NCBI GenBank assembly: GCA_035765045.1 | Contig: DASTYI010000067.1 | Span: 23,414-87,413, forward strand | Reading direction: 5' to 3' | Source of the DNA: Iamia sp035765045 | GTDB lineage: Bacteria > Actinomycetota > Acidimicrobiia > Acidimicrobiales > Iamiaceae | Length of the DNA: 64,000 nucleotides | In this document: piece after piece, positions 27,571-34,786 of the stretch | Layout of the letters: each line of letters starts with the position of its first letter | Numbering within the stretch: position 1 is the first letter of the stretch | Program-made: the position numbers and the translations under genes | Notes under the pieces: generated by a model | Told to the model about the DNA's origin: nothing | Seen by the model: only the letters and a program-made list of their open reading frames with translations | Database searches by the model: none

Positions 27571-27576
27571 CCCGCA

Positions 27577-28350
27577 GTGGACGCTGGTGAGAGGGAGGCC
27601 CGACCGGCGGCGAGTCGCCCGGTCCGGGGGGTGAGCCTGGCCGAACAGGTGGCCGGCCAGCTGCGCGAGCGGATCGTCACCGGCGAGCTGTCCGAGGGCA
27701 CCGTGCTGCCCAAGCAGGAGGACCTGCTCGCCGAGTTCGGCGTGAGCAAGCCCTCGCTGCGCGAGGCGTTGCGCATCCTGGAGGCCGAGGGCCTGGTGCT
27801 GGTGCGGCGGGGGAAGGTCGGCGGCGCCGTCGTCCAGAGCCCCCCGGTGGACAGCACGGCCCGTGGCATCGAGGTCGCCCTGCGCTCCCGGCGGGTGACC
27901 CCCGACGAGGTGGCCACGGCCCTGCGCCACCTCGAGCCCGTGTGCGCCCGGCTCTGCGCCAGCCGCCCCGATCGGGAGGAGGCGGTGCTCCCCGTCCTGC
28001 GCGAGGCCCACGAGGCGGGGGCGGCGGCGCTCGACGACATCCGTCGCTACACGGTGGAGACCCGTCGCTTCCACGCCGCCCTGGTGGAGACCTGCGGTGA
28101 CCAGACCATCGCCCTGCTGCTCGGGGCGCTGGAGCGGATCTGCGCCGAGGCGTCCTCGCAGTGGGCCGACGAGGTCTCGACCCAGGGCGTGGCCGCCGAC
28201 GACCCCATCTCCGACCCGGCCTACCGCGCCGAGGCGGTGGCGGCCCACGCCGCCCTCATCGAGCTGATCGAGGCCGGTGACGCCGACGGCGCCGAGCGCC
28301 TGACTCGCGAGCACGCCGGCAGCCGACGGCTGCCCACCCTGGGGGCGTGA
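27577..28350 (+). CDS. GntR/FCD family transcriptional regulator 2
   Basis: A 257-residue FadR-like regulator and close paralogue of the protein at 18326. The winged helix (residues 20-86) shares the run LPKQEDLL-x-EFGVSKPSLREALR with it, while the FCD effector domain is more diverged, keeping ETRRFHAAL and AAHAALIELI as ligand positions. Equal DNA-reading heads with different effector pockets suggest that both regulators act at common operators but answer different intermediates (inference). It is followed by an AT-rich promoter region for the aldolase gene. Confidence 0.9.
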   Translation: MDAGEREARPAASRPVRGVSLAEQVAGQLRERIVTGELSEGTVLPKQEDLLAEFGVSKPSLREALRILEAEGLVLVRRGKVGGAVVQSPPVDSTARGIEVALRSRRVTPDEVATALRHLEPVCARLCASRPDREEAVLPVLREAHEAGAAALDDIRRYTVETRRFHAALVETCGDQTIALLLGALERICAEASSQWADEVSTQGVAADDPISDPAYRAEAVAAHAALIELIEAGDADGAERLTREHAGSRRLPTLGA

Positions 28351-28372
28351 CCCACCTCTGACCCGCCGACCC

Positions 28373-28412
28373 TTGCCAATCGAACTTATCTATGTAAACA
28401 TATAGATGTTAG
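28373..28412 (+). promoter_or_regulatory. AT-rich promoter/operator before the aldolase gene
   Basis: An AT island in GC-rich DNA. It contains the dyad ATCTAT-N8-ATAGAT (28388-28407), with an inner ATGT-AA-ACAT, as expected for a GntR-type operator. TTGCCA (28373-28378) may be the -35; TAAACA 16 bases on, or TATAGA at 28401, may be the -10. A good AGGAGG follows at 28421-28426, so this transcript is not leaderless. Confidence 0.6.
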
Positions 28413-28431
28413 GTCGGCCCAGGAGGCGAAG

Positions 28432-29238
28432 ATGGCAGCGTTCCCCGGCACCGGCGCGACCCCGACCATCGCCGCGTCGCGCGGCGGGCGGGCCGCCTGG
28501 GAGCCCCGCATCACCCCGGTCACCGGTGTGGACCTCACCCCCGCCCAGGAGCTGGCCTGCGCCTTCCGGATCCTGGCCGCCGAGGGCTTCAGCGAGAACA
28601 TGGCCGGCCACATCACCGTCGGCGACGAGGACGGCCGCATGCTGGTCAACCCCTGGGGCCTGTGGTGGGAGGAGGTCTCGGCGTCGGACCTCTGCCTGGT
28701 CTCGGCCGACGCCGAGGTGCTCGCCGGGCGCTGGGACGTCACGCCGGCGATCCACATCCACAGCGAGCTGCACCGCCTCCGCCCCGACGCCCGGGTCGTG
28801 ATCCACAACCACCCGTACCACGCCACCGTGCTGGCCGCCCTGGGGCTCCTGCCCGACGCCTTCCACCAGACGGGGGCGATGTACGAGGGCGACCTGGCGT
28901 TCGTCGACGAGTACACCGGCGAGGTCGACAGCGCGGCGCTGGGGGAGGACCTCGCCCGGCGCATCGGCGACGCCAGCGTGGTGGTGCTCGCCAACCACGG
29001 CGTGATCGTGACCGCGCCGACGGTGCCCGAGGCGACCTACCGCGCCGCCTCGTTCGACCGGCAGTGCCGCCTCGCCTACGACGTGCTCCTCGCCGGCGCC
29101 GCGGGGGCCCGGGCCACCGTGGTCGACCCCTCCCTCCGCCCCGCCATGCGGGCCTCCCTTCTCGAACGGGCCTCGGAGGTGTTCTGGAACGGTTGGGTCC
29201 GCCGCCTCCTCCGGACCGACCCCGACGTCCTCCGCTGA
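28432..29238 (+). CDS. Class II aldolase/adducin family protein
   Basis: A 268-residue member of the L-fuculose-phosphate aldolase/adducin family. The zinc triad and base are visible: E112 in IHIHSELH, H125 and H127 in HNHPYH, and H189 in ANHGVIV. The family cleaves carbon-carbon bonds next to a carbonyl, or decarboxylates. AGGAGG sits 5 bases before the ATG. It starts a new transcription unit under a strong AT-rich regulatory region. A retro-aldol step on a pathway intermediate is plausible. Confidence 0.88.
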   Translation: MAAFPGTGATPTIAASRGGRAAWEPRITPVTGVDLTPAQELACAFRILAAEGFSENMAGHITVGDEDGRMLVNPWGLWWEEVSASDLCLVSADAEVLAGRWDVTPAIHIHSELHRLRPDARVVIHNHPYHATVLAALGLLPDAFHQTGAMYEGDLAFVDEYTGEVDSAALGEDLARRIGDASVVVLANHGVIVTAPTVPEATYRAASFDRQCRLAYDVLLAGAAGARATVVDPSLRPAMRASLLERASEVFWNGWVRRLLRTDPDVLR

Positions 29239-29241
29239 CCG

Positions 29242-30102
29242 GTGGGCGGCTGCGCCCCGTGGGCCCGCGCCGCCGGTCTCGACCCGGCGGGCTCGGCCCC
29301 GGTCACCCCCGCCCTGGTGCTCGTCGACCAGCCGCGACCGTGGCCCCGCGCCGTCGAGGAGATCGAGGCGCTGGCGCCGCTGGCGGGGCGGGCCCGCGTC
29401 CAGCTGGTCGTCCCCGCCGAGGGTGACCGCGGCGCCGGGCGGAGGGTCCGGGCCTACGTCCGCCGACCCGGGCGCGCCACCTACGGTCGGGCCGAGGGGC
29501 GGGCGCCGGACGGGAGCGTCGCGGCCCTGGCCGTCGAGCTCCTCGCCGCGGCCGAGGAGACGCGGGCCGAGGCGCCGATCGAGGTCCTCGTCTGCGCCCA
29601 CGGCGCCCGGGACCGGTGCTGCGGCTCGCTCGGCACCCGCCTGGCCCTCGGCGGCGGGGGGGAGGTGACGGTCGAGCGGACCAGCCACCTCGGGGGGCAC
29701 CGGTTCGCGCCGACGGCGCTGACCCTGCCCGACGGCCGGTACTGGGCGTTCCTCGACGCCGACCGGCTGGGCGCGGTGGTGCGCCGCGACGGACCGGTGG
29801 GCGCCGTGCTCGCCCACCACCGGGGCTCGTCGCTCGTGGACGGGCCCGCCCTCCAGGTGCTCGAGGCCGCCGCCTTCGCCCGGGTGGGGTGGGGCTGGGA
29901 CCGCTGGGAGCGAGCGGCGGCCGAGGAGCCCGACGGGACGCTGCGGCTCGACGCCGTCGACGAGAGGGGGAGGGCCTGGCGCTGGTCGGCCCGGCCCGGG
30001 CCGTCCCGGGAGATCGTGGTCCCGCCCTGTGGGGCCGGGGCGCCGGTGGTGCACCGCGCCCCGTCGCTGATCGGGCTCCGGTGCGACGTGCCCGACGCCT
30101 GA
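29242..30102 (+). CDS. Apd1/sucrase-ferredoxin-like [2Fe-2S] protein
   Basis: A 286-residue protein of the Suc_Fer-like (PF06999) thioredoxin-fold family. C118-A-H-G-A-R-D-R-C-C127 and SH149-x-x-x-H153 (TSHLGGHRFAP) reproduce the two-Cys, two-His cluster ligands known for yeast Apd1. The N-terminal CAPWARAAGLDPAGSA is also typical. It follows the aldolase gene by 3 bases. The family is linked to redox-active compounds and electron transfer; here it could supply electrons to an oxygenase such as the P450, which lacks a neighbouring ferredoxin (inference). The GTG start is chosen for proximity and the family N-terminus. Confidence 0.82.
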   Translation: MGGCAPWARAAGLDPAGSAPVTPALVLVDQPRPWPRAVEEIEALAPLAGRARVQLVVPAEGDRGAGRRVRAYVRRPGRATYGRAEGRAPDGSVAALAVELLAAAEETRAEAPIEVLVCAHGARDRCCGSLGTRLALGGGGEVTVERTSHLGGHRFAPTALTLPDGRYWAFLDADRLGAVVRRDGPVGAVLAHHRGSSLVDGPALQVLEAAAFARVGWGWDRWERAAAEEPDGTLRLDAVDERGRAWRWSARPGPSREIVVPPCGAGAPVVHRAPSLIGLRCDVPDA

Positions 30103-30115
30103 GCGCTTGTGGCGC

Positions 30116-30154
30116 TTGACACGTCCTCATTTTCATATCATTGTGATTAATGAG
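30116..30154 (+). promoter_or_regulatory. Promoter/operator before the second ABC importer
   Basis: A consensus -35 TTGACA (30116-30121) leads into an AT-rich stretch with TATCAT (30136-30141) and the dyads CTCATT-N17-AATGAG (30126-30154) and ATCA-TTG-TGAT (30137-30147). Spacing of TTGACA to TATCAT is only 14 bases, so the exact -10 is uncertain. The dyads are candidate sites for the GntR regulators. Confidence 0.55.
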
Positions 30155-30208
30155 ACGTTGAACCCGCGCAACCGGCGTGGGTCACGGACATCCAGGAGGC
30201 CGACGCAG

Positions 30209-31303
30209 ATGACGACCCGGGTCAAGAGGGGGAGGGTGGTGCTGCTGGCACTGCTCCTCGCGGTGCTGGCGGCCTGCGGGGGCGACGACTCCGACGAGGG
30301 CGGGGCGGCGTCGACCGACCCCCCCGGCTCGACCAAGCCGACCGACACCGAGGGTGCGTACGCCCCGCAGCCGCTCGACGAGCCGGCGACGCTCACCTTC
30401 TCCACCTCGGGTCCCTTCGAGTTCATCTTCCCGGTGCACCTGGCCATCGAGAAGGGCGAGTTCGCCAAGGAGGGCCTCACCGTCGAGATCGTCACCGTCC
30501 CGGCCAACGCCCAGCTGGCGGGGCTGGCGGGCGGCGAGGCCGACATCGTCGGGATCGGCGCCTCGGCGGCGGCGATGAACGCCATCGACCAGGGCATCGA
30601 GCTCAGCTTCTTCCAGAACACCCACGACGCCCCGAGCGAGGGCACCACCGAGGGCATCTGGGTGCGCAAGGAGCTGCTCGACGACGACGGCGCGCTCGAC
30701 CCCGACAAGGTCGACGGGATGAAGGTCGTCCTCGGCACCCAGGGCCTGGCCAGCCCGACCATCTACGTCGCCCGCGAGATGGTCGAGGACGTGGGCCGGT
30801 CGATCGACGACATCGAGGTCACCGTGCTCGAGCCCAACGCCGACTCGCTGGTCGCCCTCGAGAACGGGGCCGTCGACGCCGCCCACCTCCTCAGCCCGTT
30901 CTCCGACGACCCGGCGCTGGAGGACTGCTGTGCCCTCGTCCACGAGACGGTCGCCGCCGGCAAGTACGCCGCCCTGAGGTCCGACCTCGAGGACCGGCCC
31001 GAGGTCTACGAGGCCTTCACCCGGGCCCTGATCCGGACCCAGCGCGGCTACCTCCAGGGCAACTACCACCAGGACGCCGACGTCGCCGCCATCCTCGCCG
31101 AGTTCACCGGTGCGCCGATCGAGACCGTCGAGGCCGCCCAGACCTGGTACGGCTTCGGTGACGAGGCCCGCAACGACGACGAGCTCGTCATCGCCCTCCA
31201 GGAGATGTGGTTGGACTTCGGCGAGATCCTCTCCTACACCGAGCCCCTCGCCATCGAGGACATGAGCACCCAGGCCATCGTCGACGCGGTGAACGGCTCG
31301 TGA
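30209..31303 (+). CDS. ABC transporter substrate-binding lipoprotein (NMT1/TauA-like)
   Basis: A 364-residue type 2 binding protein of the NMT1/THI5/TauA group. The signal peptide has twin basic start residues and the lipobox LAAC with Cys23, followed by an acidic/Ser-rich linker. The body contains FPVHLAIEKGEFAKEGLTVEIV, the hallmark opening of this family. AGGAGG (30194-30199) is 9 bases before the ATG. It forms an operon with the ATPase and permease that follow with overlapping frames. Known ligands of relatives are taurine, nitrate, pyrimidines, riboflavin and aromatic acids; the ligand here is open. Confidence 0.9.
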   Translation: MTTRVKRGRVVLLALLLAVLAACGGDDSDEGGAASTDPPGSTKPTDTEGAYAPQPLDEPATLTFSTSGPFEFIFPVHLAIEKGEFAKEGLTVEIVTVPANAQLAGLAGGEADIVGIGASAAAMNAIDQGIELSFFQNTHDAPSEGTTEGIWVRKELLDDDGALDPDKVDGMKVVLGTQGLASPTIYVAREMVEDVGRSIDDIEVTVLEPNADSLVALENGAVDAAHLLSPFSDDPALEDCCALVHETVAAGKYAALRSDLEDRPEVYEAFTRALIRTQRGYLQGNYHQDADVAAILAEFTGAPIETVEAAQTWYGFGDEARNDDELVIALQEMWLDFGEILSYTEPLAIEDMSTQAIVDAVNGS

Positions 31304-32163
31304 TCCGACCGTCGGCCCGCCGGGTCCCGCCGCCGGGCGACGACCGGGTCAGCGACGCCGAGGCGCCGCGGATCGTGGCCCGCGCCGTGGAGCGCCGCTT
31401 CGACGACGGGCGGGCCGTCGTCTCCGCCCTCGGACCGCTCGACCTGGAGGTGGGCGAGGGCGAGTTCGTCAGCGTGGTGGGACCCTCCGGCTGCGGCAAG
31501 AGCACGCTCCTGCGCATCATCGCCGGCCTGATCGCCCCCTCGTCGGGCGAGATCGAGATCGGGCGGAACGACCCGGACCGGACGCTGATGGCCATGGTGT
31601 TCCAGGACCACAGCGTGTACCCCTGGAAGACGGTCGAGCGCAACGTCCGCTTCGGGCTCGACGTCGAGCGGCGGGGCTCCCGGGCCGAACGGGACCGGCT
31701 GGTGGCCGAGTACCTCGAGCGGCTCGGGCTGTCGGCCTTCGCCCGGGCCTACCCGCAGACCCTCTCGGGCGGGATGCGCCAGCGGGTCGCCATCGCCCGG
31801 GCCCTCGTGCTCCAGCCCGAGCTGCTGTTGATGGACGAGCCCTTCGCCTCCCTCGATGCCCAGCTGAAGCGCTTGATGCAGGACGACCTGGCCGCCCTCT
31901 GGGAGAACGAGCGGAGGACGATGGTCTTCGTCACCCACAGCATCGACGAGGCGATCTACCTGAGCGATCGGGTCGTGGTGATGTCGGCCCGGCCAGGGCG
32001 CATCTGCGCCGACTTCGCCGTCCCCTTCGCCCGGCCCCGCAGCCACGAGATCCGGGCCGAGCCGGAGTTCGCCGCCCTCCAGCAGGAGATCTGGGAGGTC
32101 CTGCGTGACGAGGTCGACCGGCACCTCCAGCAGAGCGAGGCGGTGCACCGTGGCGCAGCCTGA
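31300..32163 (+). CDS. ABC transporter ATP-binding protein (SsuB/TauB-like)
   Basis: A 287-residue ATPase with Walker A GPSGCGKST (61-69), Q-loop VFQDHSVYPWKT, signature LSGGMRQR, Walker B LLLMDEPFASLDA and H-loop VTHSIDEA. The Q-loop YPWKT form and the ERVVVMSARPGRI-type C-terminus are characteristic of the nitrate/sulfonate/taurine group. The GTG start overlaps the binding-protein stop by 4 bases; about 20 extra N-terminal residues precede the usual fold. Confidence 0.92.
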   Translation: MIRPSARRVPPPGDDRVSDAEAPRIVARAVERRFDDGRAVVSALGPLDLEVGEGEFVSVVGPSGCGKSTLLRIIAGLIAPSSGEIEIGRNDPDRTLMAMVFQDHSVYPWKTVERNVRFGLDVERRGSRAERDRLVAEYLERLGLSAFARAYPQTLSGGMRQRVAIARALVLQPELLLMDEPFASLDAQLKRLMQDDLAALWENERRTMVFVTHSIDEAIYLSDRVVVMSARPGRICADFAVPFARPRSHEIRAEPEFAALQQEIWEVLRDEVDRHLQQSEAVHRGAA

Positions 32164-33064
32164 GCCCTTGGTGTCCGAGGGGCCCGACGTCGCCGGCGGG
32201 GGCGGCGCCGGCACCGGCGACGCGCGGCCGGTGCTGGGCATCGCCCGGTCCTCGGTCGTGCGGCGGCCGACCCCGCAGGAGGTCGACCCCCTCCGGTTCC
32301 GCCGCCGGCGGCGGCGCATCGACCGGACGCTCGGCATCGGCCTGCCGATCGTGCTGACCGCCCTCTGGCAGGTGTGCAGCGACCTCGGCTGGTCCGACTC
32401 CCGCTTCTTCCCACCTCCGTCGCGCATCTGGACCGCGGGCGTCGACCTGGTCGAGAGCGGCCGGCTCCAGAGCGACCTCTGGGTCAGCTCGCGCCGGGTG
32501 CTGCTCGGGTTCTCGATCGGCACGGTCACCGGCGTGGCCGCCGCCGTGGTGCTCCAGGCCTCACGCCTGGTGCGCGCCGCGGTCGAGCCGCTCACCTACG
32601 CGCTGTGGACCGTCCCCAAGCTGGCGCTCCTGCCCATGCTCCTGCTCGTGTTCGGCATCGGGGAGACGCCGATCGTGATCCTGATCGTGATCAACTGCTT
32701 CTTCCTCGTGTTCATCCCCACGCTGGCCGCCATGACGAGCATCCCGCTCGCCTACCGGGAGGTCGCCGAGTCGGTCAGGGCCTCGCGCTGGCAGGTGTTC
32801 CACCACGTGGTGTTCCCGTGCGCGTTGCCCCACATCTTCGTGGCCCTCCGCCTGACCGCCGGGGCGTCGATCCTCGTGCTCGTGGCCGTCGAGTTCGTGC
32901 AGAGCCAGTCCGGGCTCGGCTACCTGATCTGGAACTCGTGGTCGCTGTTCCTCGCCGACCGCATGTACGTCGGCATCGTCGTCGTGGCCGTGGCCGGCGC
33001 GCTGTTCACCATGCTCGTGTCCGCCGTCGGCCGCCGCCTCACCCGCTGGGCCCCCGAGGGCTGA
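32150..33064 (+). CDS. ABC transporter permease (SsuC/TauC-like)
   Basis: A 304-residue membrane permease. After an 80-residue cytoplasmic arm with an Arg-rich stretch come about six hydrophobic segments, a RFFPPPSRI periplasmic motif seen in this family, and the EAA-type loop EVAESVRASRWQVFHHVVFPCALP that contacts the ATPase. The GTG start overlaps the ATPase gene by 14 bases. It completes the second importer of the catabolic region. Confidence 0.9.
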   Translation: MAQPEPLVSEGPDVAGGGGAGTGDARPVLGIARSSVVRRPTPQEVDPLRFRRRRRRIDRTLGIGLPIVLTALWQVCSDLGWSDSRFFPPPSRIWTAGVDLVESGRLQSDLWVSSRRVLLGFSIGTVTGVAAAVVLQASRLVRAAVEPLTYALWTVPKLALLPMLLLVFGIGETPIVILIVINCFFLVFIPTLAAMTSIPLAYREVAESVRASRWQVFHHVVFPCALPHIFVALRLTAGASILVLVAVEFVQSQSGLGYLIWNSWSLFLADRMYVGIVVVAVAGALFTMLVSAVGRRLTRWAPEG

Positions 33065-33165
33065 CGCCCCCTGGCCCGCTCTCCGGCACCCAGGGCGGGC
33101 TGATGCGCCCCAGGCCACCCGGTAGCCTCTGCCGGCCGGGGTCTCCACCCAGACCACCCAACCCC

Positions 33166-33239
33166 GGGGACGTAGCTCAGCTGGCTAGAGCACCTGCTTT
33201 GCAAGCAGGGGGTCGTGGGTTCGAGTCCCATCGTCTCCA
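33166..33239 (+). tRNA. tRNA-Ala (anticodon UGC)
   Basis: A 74-base cloverleaf. Acceptor GGGGACG pairs with CGTCTCC (one G-T), the D stem is GCTC/GAGC, the anticodon arm is CCTGC-TTTGCAA-GCAGG with anticodon TGC, and the T arm contains GTTCGAG. Discriminator base is A and the CCA end is not encoded. Confidence 0.97.
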
Positions 33240-33347
33240 CTAGGAACCCCCTGGTCAGGGCGTTCCGGCTGTCCCCGTGTCGGTCGCTCGGGAGCTGACG
33301 TACCCTCCGGGCCAGGGCGGCGGTGATCCTCTACGACGTCAGGCAGC

Positions 33348-33881
33348 TCAGCCGGTGAGGAAGTCGAAGCGGTGGGCCTCGCCCCGCAGCTCCAGCTCCT
33401 CCTCGATCACCTGACGCGCCTGGGCGCGGACCTCCTGAGTGGAGATGCTGAGGTCCGCGGCGAGACGTCCCAGCATGCCGGTGGCCTTCTCCAGGTTCTT
33501 GCGGTCGAGTCGCGGCGACGGCAGGAACACGATCGACGGGCCGTTCTCGGTGATCATCCTTCGCACCTCCGGGAGGTACGCGAGGAGCTGACCCCACTCT
33601 CGAATCGGGTCCTCGATGGGACGCCGCCAGGTGATCACGGTCAAGTCCGTGCGCGACAGCGCCCACAGCTCTTCGATCTGCTCGGACTGGTGCCAGTCCC
33701 GGGTCACGAGGGCGTCGAAGCCCGCCTCTTGAGCACGGAGGTACAGGTACCAGTCGGGTGTCTGCGAGCCGGTGAGCTGCCGGTCGAACGAACGGAGGGA
33801 GACGACCTCGACAGTGGCGTCGATGCTCTCGGGACGGAAGCCCGGCGGCGATGGGTAACCCTCGTCGAGCAGGATCCGCAT
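33348..33881 (-). CDS. VapC45-like PIN-fold toxin
   Basis: A 177-residue protein with the short N-terminal strand MRILLDEG (D6) and FDALVTRDW around residue 65, the acidic pattern of PIN-like nucleases of the VapC45/DUF5615 type. The C-terminal extension (about 60 residues) is helical and acidic/basic mixed. It lies 12 bases after the DUF433 gene, the standard antitoxin-then-toxin order. It would act as an RNase held inactive by its partner. Codons here are less GC-rich than in flanking genes, which suggests acquisition by transfer. Confidence 0.75.
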   Translation of the reverse strand: MRILLDEGYPSPPGFRPESIDATVEVVSLRSFDRQLTGSQTPDWYLYLRAQEAGFDALVTRDWHQSEQIEELWALSRTDLTVITWRRPIEDPIREWGQLLAYLPEVRRMITENGPSIVFLPSPRLDRKNLEKATGMLGRLAADLSISTQEVRAQARQVIEEELELRGEAHRFDFLTG

Positions 33882-33893
33882 GGGTCTGACGAG

Positions 33894-34583
33894 CTACGCC
33901 GCTCGGAGGCGGGCCTCGAGCCTCAGAGCGTCCTCGATGGCTTCCGTTGGAAGGAAGTCGTAGAGAACGTGGATGGCCTCGGCATCGAGGCCCCGTTCGA
34001 CGCTCAACGCGTGGACCGTCGCACTCGGCACGCGGGAGCCTTCGATGCAGGGTTCGCCTCCGAGCACCCACGGCGAGATGAAGGTGTGGGTGGAGGGGTG
34101 AACCAGGCTCGGCCCCCACAGGTCACCCTGAGAGACGCCCTCGATCGGTTCCGCCAGCTCAAAGGCGTCGAGGAGCTCGATGACGGCGTCGAAGCCCTGC
34201 TGGCCGGTGAAGCGATCGACCTCATCGTGGCCGATCAGGAAGATGCGGCCGTCGCTGTGGATCTTGGGATCGATGTCGCTCGTCGCGAGCATCTCCCTCA
34301 CGTGCCGCACGCGTTCGGCCGCCGAGCCTCGGTCCATGTGCTTGCTGCGGAGCCAGGCCATCAGTCGGGCGTACACGATGTCGCGATATGACCATCCGCG
34401 GGGTTTGGCGGCGAACCAATCCGGCACGAGCACCCCCGCCGTCGCCCAGTCGTGCAAGGTGCGGGCCGGCACGGCGGAGAGCTGATGAGCCCGCTCGGCG
34501 CTGTAGCGGCCACGCGGGTGCCGCAGGGCGCGCAGCACCAGGGCGCGGTCCCCCGGGGTGAGGGCTGGGCTCGTCTGGGGCAC
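33894..34583 (-). CDS. DUF433 antitoxin with MerR-like HTH (VapB45-like)
   Basis: A 229-residue protein. Residues about 25-85 resemble a MerR-type helix-turn-helix (YSAERAHQLSAVPARTLHDW), and the C-terminal 65 residues are DUF433: HTFISPWVLGGEPCIEGSRVPSATV, a degenerate form of the usual G-x-P-x-I-x-G-T-R-I segment. This two-domain layout matches VapB45-type antitoxins. A GATACT box ends 7 bases before the GTG start, so the mRNA is probably leaderless, and the HTH makes autoregulation likely. Start codon could also be further downstream. Confidence 0.78.
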   Translation of the reverse strand: MPQTSPALTPGDRALVLRALRHPRGRYSAERAHQLSAVPARTLHDWATAGVLVPDWFAAKPRGWSYRDIVYARLMAWLRSKHMDRGSAAERVRHVREMLATSDIDPKIHSDGRIFLIGHDEVDRFTGQQGFDAVIELLDAFELAEPIEGVSQGDLWGPSLVHPSTHTFISPWVLGGEPCIEGSRVPSATVHALSVERGLDAEAIHVLYDFLPTEAIEDALRLEARLRAA

Positions 34584-34786
34584 GGGCGTCAGTATCGCAG
34601 CGCATCGTCGGGGGTCGCCGGTTCCTGTCGTGACCTCCCGATGAGGGCGAGCGTCGCGGCGGCGAGACCGAACGTCCGAGCACAGCTGCTGCCCTCGTTC
34701 CCGACCGGCGACCTTGGCATCCGATCCGTCTGCACCAGATCGGCGAAAAAGTGTGCGGGGGCGGGCGGTGGGCGCGTCACAGGGAC
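34584..34786. other. 203-base intergenic region between antitoxin and DUF4214 genes
   Basis: Divergent promoter region without a gene. The one clear feature is the dyad CCGATC-N11-GATCGG at 34721-34743, 44 bases before the ATG at 34787, followed by an A-run; it could be an operator or a promoter-proximal hairpin. No riboswitch was recognised. Confidence 0.5.

Noticed and set aside
30209..33064. Alkanesulfonate utilisation (ssu) operon
   Set aside because: The transporter type fits, but no SsuD-like LLM or flavin reductase adjoins it and the cluster is rich in CoA enzymes. Ligand left open.
32920..33240. Open frame on the - strand across tRNA-Ala
   Set aside because: A well-known false gene made by translating the antisense of the tRNA.
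33166..34600. Integrated element at tRNA-Ala
   Set aside because: No integrase, and I found no repeat of the tRNA 3' end downstream. Only the composition argues for transfer.
34584..34786. Riboswitch (ydaO/c-di-AMP type) before the secreted protein
   Set aside because: The region is short and lacks the conserved cores; only one simple dyad is visible.
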